The position numbers and the translations under genes were made by a program. The notes under the pieces were generated by a model. It was not told where the DNA came from, did no database searches, and saw nothing but the letters and a program-made list of their open reading frames with translations. From positions 1 through 64,000 of the forward strand of contig JAEYNP010000007.1 in NCBI GenBank assembly GCA_023412495.1: DNA of 64,000 bases, read 5' to 3'. Of the stretch, positions 33,230 to 40,739 are shown in pieces. The stretch is from Pseudomonadota bacterium. Its GTDB lineage: Bacteria > Desulfobacterota > Desulfobulbia > Desulfobulbales > Desulfocapsaceae. Each line of letters begins with the position of its first letter. The stretch's first letter is position 1.

Positions 33230-33300
33230 GTACCTTGGAAATTCATTTTCGTTTTTTCGTGAATTTCGTCAAGGGTACTTATCCAGCTCAGCCGGGCTAG
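33226..33300 (+). repeat. GTACC/GGTAC structured repeat, copy D
   Basis: GTACCTT (33230-33236) and AAGGGTAC (33271-33278). Inner stem AAATTCA (33239-33245) / TGAATTT (33260-33266). After TTAT comes an imperfect hairpin around GCTCAGC, then GCTAG. Confidence 0.65.
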
Positions 33301-33346
33301 CAAAGGAAGGGGGAGAGTCGGGAGGACGCAGGAGCATCCCAGGCTG

Positions 33347-33372
33347 CGTTCCTACGCTGGAGCGTTGGAACG
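33347..33372. repeat. REP-like palindrome CGTTCC...GGAACG
   Basis: CGTTCC (33347-33352) pairs with GGAACG (33367-33372) around TACGCTGGAGCGTT. It shares TTCCTACGCTGGAG with the palindrome at 12243-12286. Confidence 0.5.
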
Positions 33373-33432
33373 ATCAAGGCAAGGCAGGGACAGGGATTCC
33401 GGCGAAATCCAGGAGTACTTGAGGGGGAGCGG

Positions 33433-33744
33433 CTACTTCTTCTTTTCGATCAGGTCGGCCATCTGCCGGTACATCAGCTCGGCGATGCCGAGTCCCTTGC
33501 CGGCCGTGGCGGCCTTTGCCGTCTCCAGATCGAGCATCTCGGTAAATGTCTCGGTGGCGATATCCTTCTCGAAAAGACCGCCGTCGGGTATCGATTTGCG
33601 CATGGACTTCATCATCTCCATGACGAACATGGTCTCGAATTCCCGGCTCGACTCCCGGAGGGACTGCAGCTCCCCGGTTTTTTTGTCGGTGCGGGGCTGG
33701 GTGGCATGACTGGTCAAGATACGGGGGTCTATTTTCAGATCCAT
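33433..33744 (-). CDS. flgJ: Rod-binding scaffold FlgJ, muramidase-less form
   Basis: 103 residues, only the N-terminal rod-binding domain (SSREFETMFVMEMMKSMRK, then LFEKDIATETFTEML). The peptidoglycan hydrolase domain of enteric FlgJ is absent, so wall opening must use another enzyme. It follows flgI. Confidence 0.88.
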   Translation of the reverse strand: MDLKIDPRILTSHATQPRTDKKTGELQSLRESSREFETMFVMEMMKSMRKSIPDGGLFEKDIATETFTEMLDLETAKAATAGKGLGIAELMYRQMADLIEKKK

Positions 33745-33773
33745 AAAGAAACCTTTTAACTATTCATGATTAT

Positions 33774-33860
33774 CCAAATCGAGATCGGGATCGGAATCGA
33801 AATCGAAATCGAATTTCCAAAAAAGATTCGATCCCGATTCGATGGCGATTTCGATCCGAT
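33774..33860. repeat. Hexamer-phased inverted pair
   Basis: Left arm 33774-33816 (CCAAATCGAG, then ATCGGG, ATCGGA, ATCGAA units), right arm 33825-33860 (TTCGAT, CCCGAT, TCGATGG, TTCGAT, CCGAT). Here the left arm starts with CCAAATCG, the mirror of the CGATTTGG end seen elsewhere. It fills the flgI-flgJ spacer. Confidence 0.65.
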
Positions 33861-33868
33861 AGACACCG

Positions 33869-34987
33869 CTAGAGGATGATCAACTCGCCATGCAGCGAAC
33901 CGGAGGCCTTGATCGCCTGGAAAATGGCGATAAGATCACGGGGCGTTGCGCCGATGGCATTGAGGGCATTGGCGATATCGCCGATGGAAACTCCTTTGTT
34001 CATATCGAGCACGACCAGTTGCCCTTCATCCTCGACCACTTTTATGTCGGTGCTGGGCGCTATGACGGTTTCGCCTTCGGCCAGGGGATTCGGTTGGGAG
34101 ACCTCGGTATCCTCGCGGATGATCAGGCTCAGATTGCCGTGAGAAACCGCCACGGTCGACAGCCGGACGTCCTTGCCCATGACTATGGTGCCGGTCCGCT
34201 CGTTCACCACGATCTTGGCCGGGGAATCGGCCTCGACGTTCAAAACTTCGATGGCCGCCACGAAATCGACGACATCTTTTTGGAATTTCTCGGGAATATC
34301 CACCTTGACCAGACCGGAGGATTCGGGAAAGGCCGTCCCTTCGCCGAAGCGGCTGTTGATCGTCTGGGCCATATTGGCGGCGGTGGTGAAGTCGGCATTG
34401 CGCAGCTGGTACTGGAGTTTGCCGTCGGTACCCAAATCAACACCCACGGATTGTTCGACCAGGGCGCCGCCGGCGATATTGCCGACTGTGGGATGATTCT
34501 TCTGGACCTGGGCCGCCCTGCCGCCGAAAGCAAAGGCGCCGACGGTTACCGGTCCCTGGGCGACGGCGTAAACATTGCCGTCCGGCCCCACCAGGGGGGT
34601 CATGAGAAGTGTGCCGCCGGCGAGACTCTTGGCATCGCCCATGGAAGAAACCTGAATATCGAGGGTCGAGCCCGATTTGGCAAAAGGCGGAAGCGTTGCG
34701 GTGACCATGACCGCCGCCACATTCTTGACCTTGATATCCTTGATGTTGTCCGGGTTGATGGTGATGCCGTGCCGGGTCATCATGTTGTAAACCGCCTGCA
34801 GGGTGAAAACCGATTTCTTCAGGTCGTCACCGGTGCCGTTGAGGCCGGTGACCAGGCCGTAGCCCATCAGCTGGTTGTTGCGGACACCGTGAAGCTGGGC
34901 CAGATCCTTGACTCGGGCCGCATCGGCACGGCCGGCGCCGAGGAGGCCGAGGACGATCGCGATGAGAAGGAGAGAGTAGAATTTCAT
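33869..34987 (-). CDS. flgI: Flagellar P-ring protein FlgI
   Basis: 372 residues with a Sec signal peptide (cleavage near GRADA/ARVKDL, residue 23). Typical blocks are RNNQLMGYGLVTGLNGTGDD and MTPLVGPDGNVYAVAQGPV. It polymerises around the rod in the peptidoglycan layer with the help of FlgA. A P-ring implies a Gram-negative envelope. Confidence 0.96.
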   Translation of the reverse strand: MKFYSLLLIAIVLGLLGAGRADAARVKDLAQLHGVRNNQLMGYGLVTGLNGTGDDLKKSVFTLQAVYNMMTRHGITINPDNIKDIKVKNVAAVMVTATLPPFAKSGSTLDIQVSSMGDAKSLAGGTLLMTPLVGPDGNVYAVAQGPVTVGAFAFGGRAAQVQKNHPTVGNIAGGALVEQSVGVDLGTDGKLQYQLRNADFTTAANMAQTINSRFGEGTAFPESSGLVKVDIPEKFQKDVVDFVAAIEVLNVEADSPAKIVVNERTGTIVMGKDVRLSTVAVSHGNLSLIIREDTEVSQPNPLAEGETVIAPSTDIKVVEDEGQLVVLDMNKGVSIGDIANALNAIGATPRDLIAIFQAIKASGSLHGELIIL

Positions 34988-35079
34988 TTTCGTTTCCCGA
35001 TAGTCATGTCAGCTTCACAAAGTTCGTAAAATCGTCTGGGCTCTGTACCCAGATTTTTATTGTCCTTTAAAACCATGCC

Positions 35080-35769
35080 CTAAAACGGCCAGACATTATC
35101 AAGTATCCGCATCATCCAGCCCGGCTGCTGCTTGTCGCTGACCGCACCCTTGCCGGTATAGCTGATCCTGGCGTTGAGGATCTTGGTTGAATTCACGGTA
35201 TTCTGTGCCGTTATGTCCACCGGCCGGACGATGCCGGTGAGATAGATGATCTGCACCTCGTTGTTGACCATAACTTCCTTGCCCCCGCGTATCTTGAGCT
35301 GGCCGTTGGGGTACTTGCCGACCACCTGGGTGGTGAGGAAGGCGCTCAAATCTTCCTTTCTGGTGGTGCTGCCGCTGCCGTCGAAGCCGTTGGAAAAATC
35401 GGCCTTGACCAGGTTTTCGAGATCGATGGGGTTGTGCAGGGAGGTCAATTGCTCCGCATTTTCCAGACCGAAGAAATTGGGAATGGAGGCGGACATGTTG
35501 GAGCTCCTGCTGCTCGAGGTGGTGGCTTCCTTGGAGGCGCTGGCCTTTTCGGTGATGATCACGGTGACGATGTCGCCCACTTCTTTGGCCTTGCGGTCGG
35601 AAAACATCGAGGTGTTGCCGGCCTGCCACAGGGAACCCGCCTCATGATGTTCTTCCAGGGCGGGCTCGATTTCCTCGAGCGGTTCCTTGATGGCCGTGAG
35701 GGGGGGCTCCGGGGCGGCGCATGCCGAGAGGAGCAGCAGGCATGACATGCTCAAGAATATCCTTTTCAT
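35080..35769 (-). CDS. flgH: Flagellar L-ring lipoprotein FlgH
   Basis: 229 residues from the ATG at 35769; a longer in-frame extension overlaps flgA and is not flgH-like. Lipobox LSAC with acylated Cys17. Family blocks are GDIVTVIITEKASASKEA and the C-terminal STKILNARISYTGKG. It forms the outer-membrane ring. One base separates it from flgA. Confidence 0.95.
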   Translation of the reverse strand: MKRIFLSMSCLLLLSACAAPEPPLTAIKEPLEEIEPALEEHHEAGSLWQAGNTSMFSDRKAKEVGDIVTVIITEKASASKEATTSSSRSSNMSASIPNFFGLENAEQLTSLHNPIDLENLVKADFSNGFDGSGSTTRKEDLSAFLTTQVVGKYPNGQLKIRGGKEVMVNNEVQIIYLTGIVRPVDITAQNTVNSTKILNARISYTGKGAVSDKQQPGWMMRILDNVWPF

Positions 35770-35770
35770 G

Positions 35771-36721
35771 TTACAGCAGCACCTCCACCACACCGGGCGC
35801 CGCAACCCGGCAATAGACAAGTTTGTTGGAGTTGAGGTTCTGCACCTGGATCGTCTCGTCCTGCCTGCCGTCGGAGTGGGCAAAGCCCGTGGCCGTGAGA
35901 TGCAGCGCCCCTGAAGTCAAGACCATCCTCACTTTTTCTCCGCGCCGCACCACCGGCAGGGATTCCACCATGCCGGCCAGCACGGGGGTTCCGGCCTTGA
36001 GGTTTCGGGTAAGAAGCTTGCCCACCAGATCGTTCGGGTCGAACTGGGGGGCGGGCAGTTCGCTGATGTCCGCCGAGGCCAGCGCCAGCATCTCGGGTTT
36101 TAAAATGCTGCCCTTGGGCATGGCCTGGGCGGCCACGACGATGTTGGCGGTGGCTTCGACCTTGCCGCGTACTGACATGTTCTTCACCACCTGGTCATTG
36201 ACCCTGAAAATGAGGGAAAACCTGGAGCTGCCCAGGATCCCCGGGTTCGATGGGATGACTTCGATGGCGAGGTCTCCGGTCGGCAGATGAAAGGGCAGAG
36301 GAAGGGAGGCGGGGGTGAACTTCACCGTGGCCTCGGGCAGGTTCTTCTGCTGTTCGCGAATAAAATCGGCGATGGCGGCCATTATCCGCTCGGGGTCGAC
36401 GGTGGTGGCCAGACGCCTGACGGTGATGGCCGGGGACCCGGACCAGGAAAAATCTTCCGGAACGGCCTTTCCGACCAGCAGGATATGCTGGATCGCCTGG
36501 GCGCGGAGCACAACGGTCTCTCCGGGCGGCGGCGCCTGCCCTACAGTCAAGGTGGCCAGGGCCTCGGTCAGCGGGGTCTTCTCATCGAACAGGGCGACAT
36601 CGCCCAGGCGGACGGAGTCATCGCCTACCTCAGCCGTCTGCTTGAAGATGATCTCAGTGGCCCCGGTGGTCCGGTATAGGCCCAAGAGAAGAAGAATTAT
36701 AAAAAATAGCCGAGTTGCCAT
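35771..36721 (-). CDS. flgA: P-ring assembly chaperone FlgA
   Basis: 316 residues with a hydrophobic signal segment, an N-terminal repeat domain and a C-terminal SAF domain (PKGSILKPEMLALASADIS; TRNLKAGTPVLAGMVE). A periplasmic chaperone for FlgI. It lies in the flgF-flgG-flgA-flgH-flgI order common in Gram-negative bacteria. Confidence 0.92.
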   Translation of the reverse strand: MATRLFFIILLLLGLYRTTGATEIIFKQTAEVGDDSVRLGDVALFDEKTPLTEALATLTVGQAPPPGETVVLRAQAIQHILLVGKAVPEDFSWSGSPAITVRRLATTVDPERIMAAIADFIREQQKNLPEATVKFTPASLPLPFHLPTGDLAIEVIPSNPGILGSSRFSLIFRVNDQVVKNMSVRGKVEATANIVVAAQAMPKGSILKPEMLALASADISELPAPQFDPNDLVGKLLTRNLKAGTPVLAGMVESLPVVRRGEKVRMVLTSGALHLTATGFAHSDGRQDETIQVQNLNSNKLVYCRVAAPGVVEVLL

Positions 36722-36740
36722 GGATTCTTCAGCAAATTCA

Positions 36741-37526
36741 TTAAATCAGGTTGTTGGTGGTCTGCATCATCTGGTCCGAAGTCTGGATGGACTTGGAATT
36801 GATTTCATAGGCGCGCTGGGTGGTGATCATGTTGGCCATCTCTTCGACGATGTTGACATTCGATCCCTCCAGGTAGGTCTGGAGGAGGGTGCCGTAGCCG
36901 TCGGTGCCAGGGACGCCGGTCTGGGCCGCGCCGGAGGCGGCGGTCTCCTCGAAGAGATTTTTGCCGATGGCCGACAGCCCCGAGTTGTTGGTGAAGGTAG
37001 CCAGTTCGATGGCGCCGACCTCGGTGCTCACGCTGTCGTCGCCGATGACGGCGGAAACGATCCCGGTCTCGCTGATGGTGATCTGCCGCGACCCGTCGGG
37101 GATGACGATGGCCGGCAGGATGGGATAGCCGTCGGAGTTGGTCAGTCGGCCGTTGCTGTCCCGTTTCAGGGCTCCGGACCTGGTGTAGCCGGTGTTGCCG
37201 TTCGGCATTTCGATCTGCAGGAAGCCCTGTCCCTCGATGGCGACGTCAAGTTCGTTTTCGGTCTGGATCAGGTCGCCCTGGGTGAAGACCTTGCTCACTG
37301 CCGCGGGTTTTACGCCGAGACCGACGAGGATGCCGGTCGGCGATTCGGTATCGGCGGAACTCTGGCTGCCGGGCACCTTCATGGTCTGGTACAGCAGGTC
37401 CTGGAAGTCGGCCTTGCTCTTTTTGAAGCCTGTGGTGCTGACGTTGGCGAGGTTGTTGGCGATAACGTCGATGTTCAGCTGCTGGCTGTGCATTCCGGTG
37501 GTGCCGGTCCAAAGTGAGCGGATCAT
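36741..37526 (-). CDS. flgG: Distal rod protein FlgG
   Basis: 261 residues, close to the standard length. N-terminal LWTGTTGMHSQQLNIDVIAN and C-terminal MITTQRAYEINSKSIQTSD. It forms the distal rod passing through the rings. Confidence 0.96.
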   Translation of the reverse strand: MIRSLWTGTTGMHSQQLNIDVIANNLANVSTTGFKKSKADFQDLLYQTMKVPGSQSSADTESPTGILVGLGVKPAAVSKVFTQGDLIQTENELDVAIEGQGFLQIEMPNGNTGYTRSGALKRDSNGRLTNSDGYPILPAIVIPDGSRQITISETGIVSAVIGDDSVSTEVGAIELATFTNNSGLSAIGKNLFEETAASGAAQTGVPGTDGYGTLLQTYLEGSNVNIVEEMANMITTQRAYEINSKSIQTSDQMMQTTNNLI

Positions 37527-37563
37527 TGCTTATCTTCCTGTTGATGTGATTTTTTTCTGCCTT

Positions 37564-38313
37564 TTATCCCAGTGTGCCGAGTTCGTCCTGCTGTTCCGAG
37601 ATCGTCGAATAGCTCTTCAGAACCTTGTGGTAGTTCTCGAAGGTCCGAAAGTTGTCGATCATCTGGGCGAGCTCGGCGGCCATGTTGATATTCGAAAGTT
37701 CCAGGCTGCCCTGGACGACCCGAGAAGTCTGGCTCGGGGTTTCTGTGCCGCCCGTTTCGAGGGAAAAGGTGGTATCCCCCTCGCGTTTCAGCTTTTGCTT
37801 GTCATCGATATCCATCACCGCGATTTTCGCTACTTCGGTCCTCGCCCCCTGCGGTCCGAGGAGGAAGACCGTCCCGTCGTCGCCGATTGCCACATTACTG
37901 CTCTCGGTATCGGGTATGGTGATCTCGGCGTTGCCCTCATCGAGAACAGGCATGCCGTTGCCGGTGGTCAAGACTCCCTCGGCGTTGAGAGTGAAATCAC
38001 CGCGGCGGGTGTAAAGAACGGAATTCCCACCCTGGACCTTGAAGAATGCATCGCCGTGAATGGCAAGATCCAGCGGGTTCTCCGTGGGGCGGATCGCCCC
38101 GGGGGAAAAATCGGTGAAGTTCCGGCGAATCCGGGTATAGTTGACACCTTTCGCCTGACCTGTCTGTTGCTCGCCGCGGAGCAGGGACTCGAAACTGACC
38201 TGGGATTTCTTGTAGCCGCTCGAGCTGATGTTCGCCAGGTTGTTGCTGACGTTGGCTATGGCCTGTTCCCGTGCTATCGCGCCGGAGAGGGCGCTGTATT
38301 TTCCCGATACCAT
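37564..38313 (-). CDS. flgF: Proximal rod protein FlgF
   Basis: 249 residues with N-terminal KYSALSGAIAREQAIANVSN and C-terminal MIDNFRTFENYHKVLKSYS. It precedes flgG. The spacer upstream of it (38314-38604) holds a hexamer repeat and a CCTAGGT/ACCTAGG hairpin (38431-38449). Confidence 0.92.
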   Translation of the reverse strand: MVSGKYSALSGAIAREQAIANVSNNLANISSSGYKKSQVSFESLLRGEQQTGQAKGVNYTRIRRNFTDFSPGAIRPTENPLDLAIHGDAFFKVQGGNSVLYTRRGDFTLNAEGVLTTGNGMPVLDEGNAEITIPDTESSNVAIGDDGTVFLLGPQGARTEVAKIAVMDIDDKQKLKREGDTTFSLETGGTETPSQTSRVVQGSLELSNINMAAELAQMIDNFRTFENYHKVLKSYSTISEQQDELGTLG

Positions 38314-38430
38314 CGTTGTCCTGTTCTCTGCCGGATGTTATTGAGCCGAAGGAGCGTAGTAAATACCCGTTTCTGCTCTTATCGGTTCCTTTCCGGACAT
38401 TCTTAAATTTCTTCGGTAATGCCTTATTTC

Positions 38431-38449
38431 CCTAGGTTTCAGACCTAGG
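38431..38449. promoter_or_regulatory. Perfect 7-bp inverted repeat upstream of flgF
   Basis: CCTAGGT-TTCAG-ACCTAGG with no T-tract on either strand. It could be an operator or an RNA hairpin; no protein is assigned. Confidence 0.3.
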
Positions 38450-38484
38450 ATGCACTCCAATGTCATTACCTGGGGGGAGCCCTT

Positions 38485-38592
38485 CTCGCTCTCGCTATCG
38501 AAATCGAAATCGAAATCGAACTGCAGAGCGCCGAGGCGCCAGCATACCTCGGGATCTAGCTGTTTTCGATTTCGATCCCGATTACGATTTGG
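38485..38592. repeat. Hexamer-phased inverted pair with a 42-bp loop
   Basis: Left arm 38485-38520 (ATCGAA units, three in tandem), right arm 38563-38592 (TTCGAT, TTCGAT, CCCGAT, TACGAT, ending TTTGG). The loop contains a CCGAGG/CCTCGG hairpin (38531-38553). Confidence 0.65.
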
Positions 38593-38604
38593 TTGAATCA
38601 TCGA

Positions 38605-39024
38605 CTAATTCCCCTGGGCAATCTTCGCGAGAGCCACCAACTGCCTGGCTTCGTGAGTGGAGATGGTCAAGACTGACGCTATCTCCTCCGACGACATTCC
38701 CTTGCGGGCCAGGGAATGAACGTAGCCGTACCGTTCCGGCGTCGTCCGCTGGCGGTCGCCGATTGCATGGGGCGCGCGGGATTTATGGATCCTGGTAGCC
38801 AGCTCCGCATCGGTCAGATTGTTGTGAAATTCGGTTAATTTTTGCTGGCTTTCCCGCAGAGTCACGAGGTTTTTCCTGGTCGCCTCAAGCGCGTTGAAGG
38901 TGTCGGTGAGCTGTTGGGAAAGCAGCTTGTTGGCTTTTTTCAGGCTGATCGCTTTGCCGAGCGCAATAGCCAGCAGGATGCAGGCAACGACCGGGAAAAG
39001 TATTGAGACATTCAGCTGTTCCAT
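38605..39024 (-). CDS. DUF2802-like membrane-anchored protein with C-terminal HTH-like domain
   Basis: 139 residues. One N-terminal membrane anchor (about 8-26), a coiled coil (about 30-75) and a C-terminal helical region YVHSLARKGMSSEEIASVL, then THEARQLVALA, which looks like a winged or tri-helical DNA-binding-type fold. This matches, from memory, DUF2802 proteins seen next to fliA/flhG in polar-flagellum clusters. It follows fliA by 56 bp. Confidence 0.6.
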   Translation of the reverse strand: MEQLNVSILFPVVACILLAIALGKAISLKKANKLLSQQLTDTFNALEATRKNLVTLRESQQKLTEFHNNLTDAELATRIHKSRAPHAIGDRQRTTPERYGYVHSLARKGMSSEEIASVLTISTHEARQLVALAKIAQGN

Positions 39025-39080
39025 CTATTATCTCCCCAGGAAAAATGAAAGTTTCGCTTGAGTGGATGCAGAGTTTTCAA

Positions 39081-39818
39081 TCAGTGCAATCTCGCTTCGA
39101 GTTTTGCCTTGAGCTTGATAAGTGCCTGGCTGTGCAGCTGGGAAATTCGGCCCTCTGTGAGTTCCATGACTTCGGCGATTTCTTTCTGAGTCAGCTCCTC
39201 GTAATAATAGAGGGAAATCACCAGCCGTTCCTTTTCGTTGAGCAGGGCCAGGACTTCCGCGACCTTTCCGGCCAGCTGCTGTTCCTCCAGATTCGCCCCG
39301 GGTGTCGAGCCGGGACGCTCGTCGACGAGGTAGTCGAGGAACGAGCGGCCTTCTTCGGACCTGTCCAGCGTCTCGTTGAGACTGACGCAGCCGAGGTGGC
39401 TGACCTCGCTCACCATGCTGCGGTAATCCTCGAGGGGGATATTCATCGCCCTGGCCACCTCGAAGTCTTCCGGATCGCGTCCCAGCTGCAGTTCGAGGTC
39501 GAAAATCGTCCTGCCGATCTTGTTCTGCTTGTCCCGGAGCGTCCTGGAAAACCAATCCAGCTTGCGCATCTCGTCGAGGATGGCGCCGCGGATGCGGTGT
39601 TCGGCGAAGGTCTTGAAGAGGATATTCTTGGCCGGGTCGAACTTGTTGGCCGCATCGAGCAAGCCGACCATGCCGGCGCTCTTGATGTCGTCCTTGTTCA
39701 TGAAGGACGGGACCTGGGTCACCATTCGTCTCGCGATGATGTCGACAAGATAGAGGTGGTCCCTGATGAGCTGGGATTTGTCGTCCGGACAAGTACTCTG
39801 ACTGTAGGGCAGCACCAT
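39081..39818 (-). CDS. fliA: Flagellar sigma factor 28, FliA
   Basis: About 245 residues. I prefer the ATG at 39818, with AAGG five bases upstream, over a GTG two codons earlier at 39824. Region 2 (ASGMVGLLDAANKFDP-like AGMVGLLDAANKFDP, then FKTFAEHRIRGAILDEMR) and region 4 (YYEELTQKEIAEVM and LTEGRISQLHSQAL) are intact. It directs late flagellar genes such as fliC and is held by FlgM. Confidence 0.95.
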   Translation of the reverse strand: MVLPYSQSTCPDDKSQLIRDHLYLVDIIARRMVTQVPSFMNKDDIKSAGMVGLLDAANKFDPAKNILFKTFAEHRIRGAILDEMRKLDWFSRTLRDKQNKIGRTIFDLELQLGRDPEDFEVARAMNIPLEDYRSMVSEVSHLGCVSLNETLDRSEEGRSFLDYLVDERPGSTPGANLEEQQLAGKVAEVLALLNEKERLVISLYYYEELTQKEIAEVMELTEGRISQLHSQALIKLKAKLEARLH

Positions 39819-39827
39819 CAGCACCTT

Positions 39828-40739
39828 CTATCCCCCCATTTGCAGCAATTTTTTCCAGAAAAACTGAAGATTTCCCTTGGGCGCGGACTGGGTCGGCTCG
39901 GAGCAGATGCGGCCCGCCAGCTGGCGAAAGGCTTGGGTGATCTTGCTATTGGGGTACAATTCGCAGATGACCTTCTGCTTGCGGATCGAATCGACCATCT
40001 GCCGGTCTTCCGGAATCGAGCCCAGATAATCTATGGAGATGTCGAGATAGCGGTTGGCGACCATGGTCAGCTTGCGATATACGTCGAGGGCGTCGTCCTC
40101 GCTGACGATCTGGTTGACCACCAGATTGAAGTGCTTCTCGTGATATTGGGTTGAGAGCAGCTTCATCAGGGCATAGGCATCGGTGATCGCGGTCGGTTCA
40201 GGCGTCGTCACCACCAGGATCTCCTGGGCCGCAGTGTTGAAATAGGTGACGTTCTCGGAGATGCCGGCCTCGGTGTCGATCAGCACGTAGTCGAAGTGGT
40301 TCTGCATGGAGTCGAGGCCGTCGAGGAGCCGCATCTTCTGTGCCGAGTTGAGATTGGTGAAGCTCTGGAAGCCTGAGCCGGCGGGGAGGATCCTGATGCC
40401 CATAGGGCCCTCGACCATAATGGTCTGGAGATCCTTGTCACCGGTGAAAAAGTGGTTGAGATTGTAGGTCGGGGAGATGCCGAAGACCACGTCGATGTTG
40501 GCCAGCCCCAGGTCGGCGTCGAGAATGAGAACCCGTTTTCCCAGGGAGGAAAGGGTATAGGCCAGGTTGGCGACCACGGCCGTCTTGCCGACGCCGCCCT
40601 TGCCGCTGGTGATCGAATAGACGCTGGTCGGCTGCTCCGTCCTGAGCTGAGGCAAGGGACCCGGATGATGGGAATTCAGGTCCCTGAGGGTTTTGGCTTG
40701 ATCGGCCGCAGTGCGGACAGTCCGGGGTATGTTATTCAT
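39828..40739 (-). CDS. flhG: Flagellar number regulator FlhG (FleN/YlxH), MinD-like ATPase
   Basis: 303 residues. Deviant Walker A SGKGGVGKTAVVANLAY near residue 46 and Walker A' LILDADLGLANIDVV. MinD-like ATPase that counts flagella, acting with FlhF and FliM/FliN. The start overlaps flhF by eight bases. Confidence 0.92.
   Translation of the reverse strand: MNNIPRTVRTAADQAKTLRDLNSHHPGPLPQLRTEQPTSVYSITSGKGGVGKTAVVANLAYTLSSLGKRVLILDADLGLANIDVVFGISPTYNLNHFFTGDKDLQTIMVEGPMGIRILPAGSGFQSFTNLNSAQKMRLLDGLDSMQNHFDYVLIDTEAGISENVTYFNTAAQEILVVTTPEPTAITDAYALMKLLSTQYHEKHFNLVVNQIVSEDDALDVYRKLTMVANRYLDISIDYLGSIPEDRQMVDSIRKQKVICELYPNSKITQAFRQLAGRICSEPTQSAPKGNLQFFWKKLLQMGG

Larger units (their letters stand above)
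33127..33432. other. Spacer between flgJ and the DUF5610-like gene
   Basis: No gene. It holds a sigma28-like promoter, structured repeat copy D and a REP-like palindrome. Confidence 0.6.
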
